From contig MU128976.1 in assembly GCA_014904985.1 (NCBI GenBank), positions 18,951 to 56,292 on the forward strand: a DNA stretch of 37,342 bases, read 5' to 3'. A model generated the notes under the pieces. That model had not been told where the DNA came from. It made no database searches and worked only from the letters and a program-made list of their open reading frames with translations. A program made the position numbers and the translations under genes. The DNA is from Hydnum rufescens UP504 (taxonomy: Eukaryota > Basidiomycota > Agaricomycetes > Cantharellales > Hydnaceae). Shown here piece by piece: positions 9,660 through 18,740 of the stretch (position 1 is the stretch's first letter; every line of letters begins with the position of its first letter).

Positions 9660-10657
9660 TTTTTAGGCGGGGGCCCCTGGGGCCTCTGGGTGGATTTCAG
9701 ATCCTCAGACAAGGGGCCCCTTGTTCTGAACTTGGTGCATTGTGCTTAAGTTCTCTGAAGGGCGGACCTCACTGTGCTTGGTGTACAACCGTAATTATGC
9801 CACTGTATTATGTTATTATACAAGCGTAAAAATTACTATATGATTCTTAGTCGAATAGAGCATAAATTGTAGTGGGGGGTACATGTTGGAAATCACCGGA
9901 AGTTCGATAGATCAAAGGGTACCATCAGGATTGAACACAAGACGTGAAAAATCAAACCATCCAAAGTGACAGGAGGTAGCATGGTGTTGAAGGATTCCAC
10001 ATACCAGTTCTGCGCGGACAACACCTGGATTAGTGGAGACTAAAGTTGAGGCTCCAAGGTTCGGATCCGTTGCTCAAAATTCGATATTCATGGGTCCAAT
10101 GGCCAAACTGGGATTGCATTTGTCACAGTGCCAGGCTCACAGTTTAGATTGTCCAAGGTCCCGAATACAAATGAATGGTAACCACATTTGGCTCAGTCAG
10201 CCCGGAAGAAGGATTGTCCGCGGTTTTGCGCGGTTTTCTGTGCCATTGACCAAGTCCGGGCAAGATCCTCTGAGTCAGAATTCTCAATGAAGGCTTTGAT
10301 AGGTTACGAGAGGCCCTTCGAATTCATTGCCCTTTAGGAGCCCTGAACCTGAGGGGCATGAGGTTGGGCGTGCAGGCAGTTTGGATCGAGCCCATGTTGA
10401 GCACAGCTCCTTGGAGGGTGGTTTTTGGCCCCCCTCAGGTGCCAGCACCTGAATTTGCATCTTGGACAGGTAAAAAAAACACAATGACTCGGTATAGCTC
10501 AATGATCAATGGGGATTGTCATCATCAATTTGTCGCGTCATCATCCGAAACACTTCTCCCAACTTGATTGGGCCCCACTTTCCCTTGTGGAATTCCAGAG
10601 ACTAGGAGGCGGCCACTGTCTCCCCCTCCCGCTCTTGTTGGTGGTTTGTTTCTTTTT
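9660..10657. other. No recognisable gene; ends at an assembly gap
   Basis: Neither strand shows a domain or a persuasive frame. CpG is somewhat more frequent at 9880-10300 than in the surroundings, so this part may have a different origin or age. It is bounded on the right by the run of N. Confidence 0.4.
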
Positions 10658-10682
10658 NNNNNNNNNNNNNNNNNNNNNNNNN
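10658..10682. other. Assembly gap (25 N)
   Basis: A run of 25 N. Its round length suggests a placeholder, so the true distance and even the adjacency of the two sides are not established. Confidence 0.95.
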
Positions 10683-10879
10683 AAGAAGAGTCATAGCATT
10701 CTATTTCAGATGAACATCCCCCCAATTTCTGCACCTGCACCCTCTTCTCCTGGCCCTGCTTCTGTGCTGAATCCTGCTTGGCACGCTCTCCAACTTCCTC
10801 CCCACTTCTCCTGAGCCTGGTCCTCCTCCCACTCCCCTGTATTCTCCTACCCATTCCAGCCGAATGATGCACACTCCAC

Positions 10880-11035
10880 CATCTCTGCTTTGTGCATCAT
10901 CTCCACCTTGTGCACCATCTCATCATGCACATCTCCTTGTGCCACCATCTCCTTGTGCACCATCTCCTGTGCACCATCTCCTCATGCCACCATTCCTTGT
11001 GCACCATCTCCTTGTGCACATCTCCTTGTCCCCCA
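10880..11035 (-). repeat. 15-bp minisatellite, copy 2, inverted relative to copy 1
   Basis: Degenerate units of CTTGTGCACCATCTC, the reverse complement of the unit at 7676-7786. Some units are shortened or expanded by a few bases. On the plus strand the array leads straight into the palindrome and donor-like site at 11041-11080, so it may have been part of an exon. Confidence 0.75.
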
Positions 11036-11040
11036 GTACA

Positions 11041-11166
11041 CCACACCCCAGCATGGCTGGGGTGTGGTAATCAGATAAGTAACTTCTTTTGTATCTACTT
11101 TTTCACAGAAGGAGGGGCTTTAAGCCATTCCTTCTGTGTGGCTTTATTTTTGTACTGACAATGTGA
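11041..11166 (+). repeat. Palindrome plus intron-like segment leading into ubiquitin unit 1
   Basis: A palindrome (ACACCCCAGC..GCTGGGGTGT, 11043-11065) is followed by CAG|ATAAGT at 11072-11080, a donor with GT changed to AT. The following segment carries a small stem (GGAGGGGCTTTAAGCCATTCC), then a branch-like TACTGAC, and runs to the start of ubiquitin homology at 11167. The order palindrome, donor, stem and branch point is the same as in the units at 12361, 12650 and 12935. Confidence 0.5.
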
Positions 11167-12213
11167 ACATTTGAGGTTGAGTCCTCAGATATGATCGACA
11201 ATGTCAAAACCAAGATCCAGGACAAGGAAGGTATCCCTCCAGACCAGCAATGCCTCATCTTCCCAGCAGGCAGCTTGGGGATGCACCCTATCCAATTACA
11301 ACATCCTGAAGGTGTCTACTGTCCACCTGGTCCTTCGTCTCTGCAGTCGCATGCAAATTTTCGTCAGGATGTGGGTTACCGATGTTGTGGCCCTGTCTCA
11401 CATAGTTGGTGAATGATTGGTCCTAGATCACACTCAAGGTGGAATCATCTGACACCATTGACAACCTAAAGGCTAAGATCCAGGATAAGGAAGGGTGAGT
11501 GTATTGCCTCATGTAGTTGATGCCATGCGCTTATGACTTCATCTTCTTTGTGTCCACCAGACCAGTAGCTCAAGGATGGCAGGACTCTGTCCAATTACAA
11601 CATCCAGAAGGAGTCTACCCTTCACCTTGTCCTTTGTCTTCGAGGTGGAATGCAGACCTTTGTCAAGGTGTACGTCGATGATGTGATTATCATATCATAT
11701 TGTGCTTATATCTCGTGTGTAGTTTGACAGGGAAGACAATAACACTTGAAGTTGAATCTTCCAATACCATTGATAACATGAAGGCCAAGATCCAGGATGA
11801 GGAGGGTATCCCCCCAGATCAACAGCACTTGATCTTTGCTGGGAAGCAACTAGAGGACAGGCAAACATTGTCGGACTACAACATTCAGGAGTCAACTCTT
11901 CATCTGGTTCTATGCCTTTGTGGTGGCATGCAGATTTTATGTATGTCCCCAGTTTTCTTATTGTCTCCTAGCTATGATCTCTCATGTGCATACTTTGGTC
12001 TGCAGCCTCACCGGAAAGACCATTACCCTTGAAGTGGAATCATCAGACACTGTTGATAATGTCAAAGCCAAGATTCAGGATAAAGAGGGCATCCCTCCAG
12101 ACCAACAATGCCTAATCTTCGCTGGGAAGCAATTCAAAGACAGCCACACTCTTTCATATTACAACATCCAGAAGCAGTCCACTCTTCACCTGGTTCTGCG
12201 TCTATGTGGTGGG
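11167..12213 (+). pseudogene. Four decayed, intron-separated polyubiquitin units
   Basis: Four head-to-tail ubiquitin units are visible: 11167-11350, 11427-11649, 11723-11927 and 12006-12213. Unit 4 keeps the whole fold ([18 protein letters not shown] ... IPPDQQ ... STLHLVLRL). Introns interrupt after the start (Met-Gln-x-Phe-Val-Lys) of the next unit at 11668-11722 (GTGTAC..TAG, 55 bp) and 11941-12005 (GTATGT..CAG, 65 bp). Another lies inside unit 2 at 11495-11560 (GTGAGT..CAG). Unit 2 has lost the RLIFAGK block and has a TAG. Unit 3 has lost Lys63 and has Glu for Lys33. The C-terminal RLRGG, needed for conjugation and processing, reads CLCGG in unit 3 and RLCGG in unit 4. Nearly all Arg changes are to Cys, His or Gln. 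There is no stop after unit 4; the frame runs on into the next segment. It cannot supply normal ubiquitin. Confidence 0.85.
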
Positions 12214-12247
12214 ATGCAGATTCCATGCGCCCCCCCTCCCCTCATAA

Positions 12248-13309
12248 ATGACAATGACAAGAAGTCCACAATGGAAGGACAACAATCCCATCATCCTTGC
12301 GAACGATTTTGGGTCATACAACCAAAGACTGAGACCCCAGGCAGCAAAGCAAGACACCCCACCCCAGCATTGCTGGGGTGTGGTGATCAGGCAAGTGTTG
12401 TGTGATATTTCAGGCAAAATGGGCAGCTTTATGCTGCCCATTTTGCACTGTTTCCGATTTTCTTTTACTGATAATAAAACTATTCATTACAGGCATGATT
12501 GCCAGCCCCCCTGCTTCCCCACCTCCAACAATGACACCTGCAATGGCACTAATGTCATCATCATCAATGTTTGCTGGTCATATGATCCCAAATGGCCAAA
12601 GAATCAGAAGAACGAAACCATCAGCCCAAGAAGCAGTGCACCACACCCCCAGCAATGCTGGGGGGTGGTGACCAGGTAAGTACTGTGAATATAGGCTATC
12701 CCATGCCAAATGGGCAGCTTCAAGCTGCCTGTTTTGCACTGTTTTCAGTTTTTACTAACAATCAGAATTATCTTCATTATAGGCACAATTGCTGGGAGCC
12801 CCACCCCCCGGCTTGCATGACAATGATGAGTGACAGCATCATCATCATCATCATTGACGATTGTGAGTCCTATGAACCTGAACAACCGAAGAAACCAAAG
12901 AATGCCCCTGCCAGTTCACTGGGCATTGCACCACACCCCAGCAGTGCTGGGGTGTGGCAAAAGGCAAATATATTTGCAATGGTATGCAAAAAGGGCAGCC
13001 TCATGCTGCCCTTTACTGGCTGTTTCAATCTTTTATTAATAATATCACTTATTTTCATTATAGGGCATATTCCATTACCCAAGCACCACCCCTGCCTTTA
13101 ACAGAGATGATGAGGACTGTCTCATCATTGTTGTTGAAGATCTCATCTTCTCTGACCAAGCCCCCATGACCAGCATGAAACATGCACCAGAACAAAATGA
13201 TGGATCCCAGAGCAACTATGGAGCCCAGGCACATGAAGCCTCATGTGCATGGGCTTCTATGTATTCCCTGGCCCCTTGGGCTCTCACATTGTGTGGCCAG
13301 TGCCTATAG
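12248..13309 (+). pseudogene. Spliced tail: four exons with Ile/Val-rich acidic motifs
   Basis: Four segments join in one open frame if three intron-like stretches are removed: 12391-12492 (GCAAGT..ACAG), 12676-12782 (GTAAGT..ATAG) and 12964-13063 (GCAAAT..ATAG). Each has a branch-like ACTGAT, ACTAAC or TTAAT. The exon phases fit (2, 2, 0) and the frame ends at TAG 13307-13309. Each exon carries a related core: [42 protein letters not shown] and DCLIIVVEDLIFSDQ. Exons 1 to 3 end in a palindrome encoding APHP..CWGV-like residues. Ubiquitin unit 4 runs into exon 1 in a frame shifted by one, at a C-run near 12229-12236. A hydrophobic core flanked by acidic residues resembles SUMO- or ubiquitin-interacting motifs; this is inference. 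I do not recognise the family. It may be an old gene or part of a mobile unit. Confidence 0.5.
12361..13014 (+). repeat. Three tandem units of about 290 bp with paired palindromes
   Basis: Each unit has an exon-end palindrome (12361-12379, 12646-12665, 12932-12955, all of the ACCCCAGCA..TGCTGGGGT type) about 10 bases before the donor. Each also has a second stem 20-40 bases into the intron (12417-12444, 12709-12736, 12988-13014, AAATGGGCAGC..GCTGCCCATTT type). The second stems differ in loop and flanks, and several changes keep the pairing (GGGCAGCTTTATGCTGCCC, GGGCAGCCTCATGCTGCCC). Confidence 0.7.
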
Positions 13310-13768
13310 GGGTCGGATGCACACAATGTTCCTTGTTTAAATTCATTTTAAGTCCCCATTCTCATAGTTAGCTGTTTGTATAGCTACATAGCCAAGAATA
13401 TATTCTATATGATGACTCAAATTGCCAATGATACAATGCCCTGTGGCAGGCTGGAGAGCGCAATGAAGAGTAAGGAGGAATGAACATGTGATTTCCAAAT
13501 AAGGAAAATTGCGCCACTTTTGAATGCATGATGATGGCAGACAATGGATGGACAGCCCTGGCAGGCTGATTTTCGGCATATGGCCATTATTTGGGGTGGT
13601 CTGCCGCCCTGCACAGACACTGTGCTGCTGGAGGGGGTGGGCACTGATGGATGGTGTGGAGTTTTTCGGATGTAGCGGAGCTTCACCTCTGGTATTACAC
13701 AAGGATATGACCACTTACAGAAGTTCTTTGGGGTATATGGTGTAGTTCAAAGTAGAAATAATATCAAG
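13310..13768. other. No recognisable gene
   Basis: Nothing coding is recognised on either strand. A short minus-strand frame at 13343-13714 has no domain. The stretch lies between the terminal exon of the palindrome gene and a tRNA-like sequence. Confidence 0.4.
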
Positions 13769-13850
13769 TATGAGTTAACCTAGTTGGCTATAGCAACTGG
13801 AGTTTGTCATGTATTTGTAGGTTGCAGGTTCAAGACCTGTGATGTGCATA
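13769..13850 (+). ncRNA. tRNA-like sequence, possibly the head of a SINE
   Basis: TATGAGT at 13769 pairs imperfectly with GTGCATA at the 3' end (acceptor-like stem). TAACCTAGTTGG fits the A-box spacing except for A at position 10. GCAGG-TTCAAGA-CCTGT forms a full five-pair T arm with a seven-base loop and a B-box-like GGTTCAAGACC. The D stem is poor and no clear anticodon stem is visible, so this is not a functional tRNA. A tRNA-derived SINE head or a decayed tRNA gene are the two options. Confidence 0.35.
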
Positions 13851-13976
13851 ATTATGGGCTTGGTTTTTGACATGGTTGGGTGAGGTCATGACACATTATA
13901 TGTATCATTGCCAGGCCTTACCATGGCAGCAAGTTACCATCTTGATGTATCAATTAACTACAGTATGATACCATAG

Positions 13977-16267
13977 TTGATATATCAACACTACAGCCTG
14001 TGGTGCTCAAAGTGCACCTTCCACACAGACACTATTGAGTACCTCAGCTTCATCATCACCCCCTCTGGCATCCAGATGGACCCCATGAAATTCAATGTGA
14101 TCCTAAGTTGGCCTGCGCCCACCTTGGTAAAAGAAGTCCAGTCATTCCTAGGCTTCATGAACTTCTACCACCACTTCATTGTGACCTACTCAGACCTCGC
14201 ACACCCCTTAATCTGTCTTATGAAAAAAGACAAAACCTTCACATGGAACAACGAGACCCAACGAGCTTTCGAAAGCATCAAAAACGTCTTCATATCAGCC
14301 CCCGTCCTCCACCACTTTGACCCTGAATTACACATCATTGTAGAAACTGATGCATCCAACTACACCATCGCTGCAATCTTGTCACAAATTGATGAGAACA
14401 ATGAAGTTCAACCCATCACATTCCACTCATGATCAATGCAAAGTGTGGAACTGAACTATGACATCCACAACAAAGAACTTCTTGCGATCTTTGATGCCTT
14501 TTGTACCTGGTGAGTGTACCTCAAAGGCACAGCTCACACAGTTTCCATCATTACGGACCACAAAAACTTGGAGTACTTCACCTCCATGAAACTCCTCACT
14601 TGTCAACAGGCACGATGGTCAGAATACCTCTCCTCCTTCAATTACATCATCATCTATCGACCAGGATGACTGGGAGGAAAACCAGACGCCCTCACAAGAC
14701 ACCCTCACAAGACACCCTCACAAGACACCCTGACATTTACCCACCCAAACAAAATGAGGTATATGCAACTGCGAACCCGCAAAACCTTCAAATGATCATT
14801 CACAATGCCAAGCCTCTCGACTCAGACACAGCTCTCAGCACATACTTAAGAGCAACCCTCGATGACCACCCTCTCGACTCCGAAACAACTCTTGCACTGA
14901 TTCGCGAAGGCACTTGCGACAACACCCTAGCAACGCAAGTGCATGAATGCATCGAGACCACCAAAGGCGACTTGACAGCCCCCCCCCCCCACCTTCTTCT
15001 CACTCTCAGAGGATGCAACATTGCATTCACAAAACCATCTGGCTCATCACATGGAAATACTACTGGCCAGGACTAACGAAAATGGTCAAGGCATATGTAC
15101 AATCTTGTGTCATATGCACTTGCACAAAATCCTCACACCACGCCACATACAGCCCCCTCAAATTCCTCTCCATTGCTGAACGACCCTGGAACTCAATCAT
15201 GATGGACTTCATCACCAGACTCCCACCCTCCTCCTCATTTGACTCCATCCTTGTGATCATTGACCAATTCATGAAGATGGGTCTCTTCATCCCCACAGTC
15301 GCAACACTTCCTGCAGAAGGACTCGCCAACCTAGTCATCAACTGGGTTATATCCAAACACGGTACACCCACTGACATTGTTCCAGATCATGGCTCACTTT
15401 TCATTTCCAACTTCTGGAAATCGCTCACGAAGAGACTCGGCATCAAACTCAACCTCTTGACCACATATCACCCTGAGACCAATGGCCAAACTGAGTGCCT
15501 GAACCAAATCCTTGAGCAGTACTTATGAATTTATGTCAACTACCTACAAGATGACTGGGCACTACTTCTCCCCCTCGCAGAGTTCACATACAACAACACC
15601 GAAGCACTCTGTAACAAACGTGACACCCTTCTTCATGAATAAAGGCTTTCATCCCAACCTTGAGATCAATATCAAAGCAGTGCCTTCGACCAAGGCCAAC
15701 CAAGCTGCGCTCAACCTTCATGATGTACACAATTATGTTCGCAACCAACTCACAATCACACAACAACAAAACGAACAGCAAGTAGCTGGATCGCGACCTC
15801 CTTTCCCCACTCTCAACATTGGCGATCAAGTATGGCTCGACATGCACAATATCAAAACAAAGCGACCATCAAAGAAACTTGACCACAAGAAACTCAGTCC
15901 CTTCCCAGTCACCAAGAAAGTTTCAACACATGCATATCACCTTGGTCTCCCTTGTGCCATGAATCAAATCCACAACATCTTCCATGTGCAACTACTCGAA
16001 CCCATTCACCCCAATCCCTTCCCCAATCGCACCCAACCACCTCCCCCACCTGTCAAAATCGACAGCAAACTCAAATATGAAATCACCGAAATTGTTGACA
16101 GCAAGATCAACCATTGCCATTGCGGTAACAGCTTAATCTATCGCATACGATGGTCCAGCTACAAACACACCAATGACAAGTTTAGCTGGCTCCCAGCAGC
16201 AGAACTCGCCAATGCTCATGAAGCAGTAATGGACTTTCATCATGCACACCCTGAAAAACCAGGATGA
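13977..16267 (+). pseudogene. Second Ty3/gypsy pol: partial RT, RNase H, integrase, chromodomain
   Basis: Homology begins abruptly inside the reverse transcriptase thumb (DTIEYLSFIITPSGIQMDP), followed by EVQSFLGFMNFYHHF and then RNase H ([33 protein letters not shown]). The integrase zinc finger region, the DDE core (MMDFITRLP, VPDHGSLF, GQTECLNQ) and a chromodomain-like end (YEITEIVDSK, FSWLPAAELANAHEA) come after. In-frame TGA codons occur at 14430-14432, 14511-14513, 14667-14669 and 15526-15528, all where CGA (Arg) would fit the family, and there are several frameshifts. In the core the second Asp sits in PDHG rather than SDRG. A 15-bp tandem triplication lies at about 14690-14735. The element is 5'-truncated and not functional as read. 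Confidence 0.85.
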
Positions 16268-16509
16268 GAAGTACTCAACCTGGCAGTATAAATCACGACA
16301 ATCACAACACTGCGCTTTTGTGACCATACCTCTCTCCACATTTCTCTACCTCTCTTCCTCTCTCCACATTTCTCTCTCTTTCTCTCTCACTGTCACTCTC
16401 CTCACATGTCTCTCTTGCCTTTGGCATTTTTCTTCTTTTCCTTCTTTTTCCCTTGTTCTTTTCCTTCTTAAACCTCTGACAGCAGAAGACAAAATGAAAA
16501 TATTTTATT
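16268..16509. other. Spacer between pol and the antisense gene
   Basis: Pyrimidine-rich DNA (TCTCTC runs at 16330-16480) between two convergent coding regions. On the minus strand AATAAAATA directly overlaps the stop of the antisense gene and could act as its polyadenylation signal. Confidence 0.45.
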
Positions 16510-17642
16510 TTATTTGTTGTCCCTTAAATCTTGCTGCTCCCTCGCAATCTCCCACCCTGCCTCGGCATAAGCCATGACATCCCCCCATTGCTGTCGCACA
16601 CCACCCATGACACTCACCCACAACTTTGCCACAGCCAAACCCCACTCCAACTCCCACACCCTCACCTCCTCCATCTCCATCACTGCAGATGCCTCTGCAG
16701 CCACCCACCATGCGAGAACTGCGCATTGCGCCAACTCAGGTGTCAGGTCATCAGCCCACATCTCCTCCATGCATTTCAGGAGCGACTCGACCTGCTGGAT
16801 CAAGTTGCCTGCAGAAAGCTCAGGCACCCCCCCAGGTGCTCCCCCAGGCACCTCCTCCTCAGCCTCACCCCCACGAGAAGGTGAACCCCTTGACTCAGGT
16901 GACACAATGCATCATCACCTGGAAGCCCACAAAGGCTCCTCGTCACCCTTGGCACCCCACTTCAAGTGCCGATGATTCACCAGCACCAGGGAGCACTTCT
17001 TGTTCTACTTGGTGCATGCCTGACAGCGGAACCGAGGACTGGACACACAAAGGGGCTCTTCCCCCTTCTTGCCACCTGCCACCCACCAAGCATGCACAGA
17101 TGTGCACCAATCACACTAAAAAACCCACGTCAGTGACATCGCAACTTCAAAAAAAATTTTTAACTCACCATTGATGATCCCTCATCCTCACCCAAAAACA
17201 AAGGTGCATCTTTCAACCCACCCCTCGGCACCTCTGCCATGGCTGCACACTGAGCAATGTCCTCAGCCTCACGCCACGCCTCAGCGTCAAGATGATGTGC
17301 CTCCTCTAATGCATGCACCACCACCTCCTCCTGGGCACGACGAATGCCCATGTCGTTCTCAATCCATTCAACGCACAGATGCCAACCCACAAGCTCCAAC
17401 CCCATCTTAGGCACAAGAGACAAAACCTCGGGCATCTGACCCTGCAGTTGCACCTGCCACTTTACCACAAATCAGTGCAACTTACAGAAAACAGAAAAAA
17501 AAAAAAAAAAAAAAAAAAAGTTGTCATCACTCACCTCCCACTTTGCCAACTCAACCTTCATGGTTGCAACCGCCTCCTCAGTCTGGAGGATCTCCATCAC
17601 CACCTTCATCTTGATCAAAGAAAGGATAGCTTCATTGGCCAT
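16510..17642 (-). pseudogene. Antisense three-exon gene carried inside the retroelement
   Basis: A spliced gene runs opposite to pol, between the pol stop and the 3' LTR. Exon 1 is 17642-17535 (36 codons, MANEAILSLIKMKVVMEILQ...). Intron 1 (GTGAGT..GGCAG, 17534-17454) contains a 25-base T run on this strand. Exon 2 is 17453-17169 (95 codons, amphipathic and Glu/Val-rich, probably helical). Intron 2 is GTGAGT..TTTTAG (17168-17116). Exon 3 is 17115-16510 (201 codons plus stop). All junctions are phase 0. Exon 3 starts with a Cys cluster (CDWC, later RFRCQACTK and KKCSL), which looks metal-binding, then a Gly/Glu/Pro linker and a helical, Trp-rich end. Three stops interrupt exon 3: TAG 17007-17005 and TGA TGA 16917-16912. 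These fit CAG to TAG and CGA to TGA changes. The protein would have about 332 residues. I do not recognise a named family. Confidence 0.6.
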
Positions 17643-17690
17643 ATCGATGATGATGGTACGGAATCAGAAGCAAGCACAACAAACCTGCCC

Positions 17691-17696
17691 TTTATA
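17691..17696 (-). promoter_or_regulatory. TATA box of the antisense gene
   Basis: The minus strand reads CTATAAAGGG here, about 50 bases upstream of the ATG at 17642. That spacing suits a transcription start roughly 20 bases before the ATG. It lies inside the element, between its LTR and the antisense gene, so the gene would not depend on the LTR promoter. Confidence 0.55.
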
Positions 17697-17780
17697 GTAA
17701 CCACCATGGCAACTGCCAAAACTGCCAAAACACCCACCTCATAAAACTCAAATTACGCGCTTCAAGGGCTTTGTGCTCAA

Positions 17781-17791
17781 AGGGGGGGTAC
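17781..17791 (+). other. Polypurine tract of the second gypsy element
   Basis: AAAGGGGGGG spans 17779-17788; after three more bases (TAC) the LTR starts with TGTTACGAG. The layout matches the first element. Confidence 0.7.
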
Positions 17792-18239
17792 TGTTACGAG
17801 TCATACTCGTAACCTCGCTTATGTACGCAGAATAACCAAGCCAATCACACCATCATGTGACCTTCCCCCTGACTGCCATTGTGCCTTCCTCTTTCAGCAT
17901 TTCCTATTATATATATCCCTCCTTTATTCAACACCCCTTTATCCATAAACCCTTTTGATCTCTAATAGTATAAGTAGTTACTTGATGTACACTCGCTCTT
18001 TAGAAGATCAAGAATATATTGTCAACCAATTGAATTCCCCTTTCGCAATCTCAGTTATCGCTCATGACTCTCATCTTAAACCTTTGCATATTAACTCTTA
18101 AGAAGCCAGTCTTCCTTGTATGTACTCATCTCTCATGACTTACATAATCCTCGCTTTGCGACTCTTGCCTTAAGGGCATTTCCTTGTATTTGACTCAATT
18201 ACGTAATCGTATCTCTCACCTCGAGTACAACCCTTAACA
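17792..18239 (+). mobile_element. 3' LTR of the second Ty3/gypsy element
   Basis: The LTR starts TGTTACGAGTC and ends CCTTAACA, giving perfect 5-bp inverted ends (TGTTA/TAACA) and a length of 448 bp. ATTATATATATCC near 17905-17920 is TATA-like. The 5' LTR is missing because the element is truncated at about 13977, so age from LTR divergence cannot be estimated. The adjoining foldback begins ten bases further on. Confidence 0.8.
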
Positions 18240-18740
18240 CAAATGCAGCACTCTCAAGGTGTATTTTTTTGAATTTCTCCATCAGTTTTGATCAGAACAA
18301 CTCAGAAAAGTAGCACCCAGAAAGATACAATTCACACCTATCTAACAATACCAAGTACAAGCTGATCTGATTACAACTGCACTCTCTGGAATGAATTTAT
18401 TATGAAACTCATGCTCTCAGGGAGTATTTCTTGATCTTCAATGTCAATTCTTATCCAACTCTCTCATAAATAGATCTACCTGAAAGCTGTGATAAATACC
18501 TATCTAACGATACTAATTACATGTTTATCTGATCAAAACTGAAGCCTCTTGAATGATTCCACCTGCCAGTTCATAATCAGAAGATGTATTTTTCAACTTT
18601 CTCTGTCAGTTTTGATTGGATTCACACAAAATAACCACTGATAGAAAGGTATTTAAAATTTGTATCCAGAGGTGCAAAGGGTGTCATGAACGAAGAAGAA
18701 CTTGGCATTCTACATATGAATCTCCCCCATGTCTCAGGAG

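Noticed and set aside
10490..10560. A possible tRNA at GACTCGGTATAGCTCAATG
   Set aside because: There is no matching T arm or acceptor stem within 70-90 bases.
17495..17519. A 25-base A run as the poly(A) tail of a LINE or processed copy
   Set aside because: It lies inside intron 1 of the antisense gene, with coding exons on both sides in phase and no retroposed body or target duplication.
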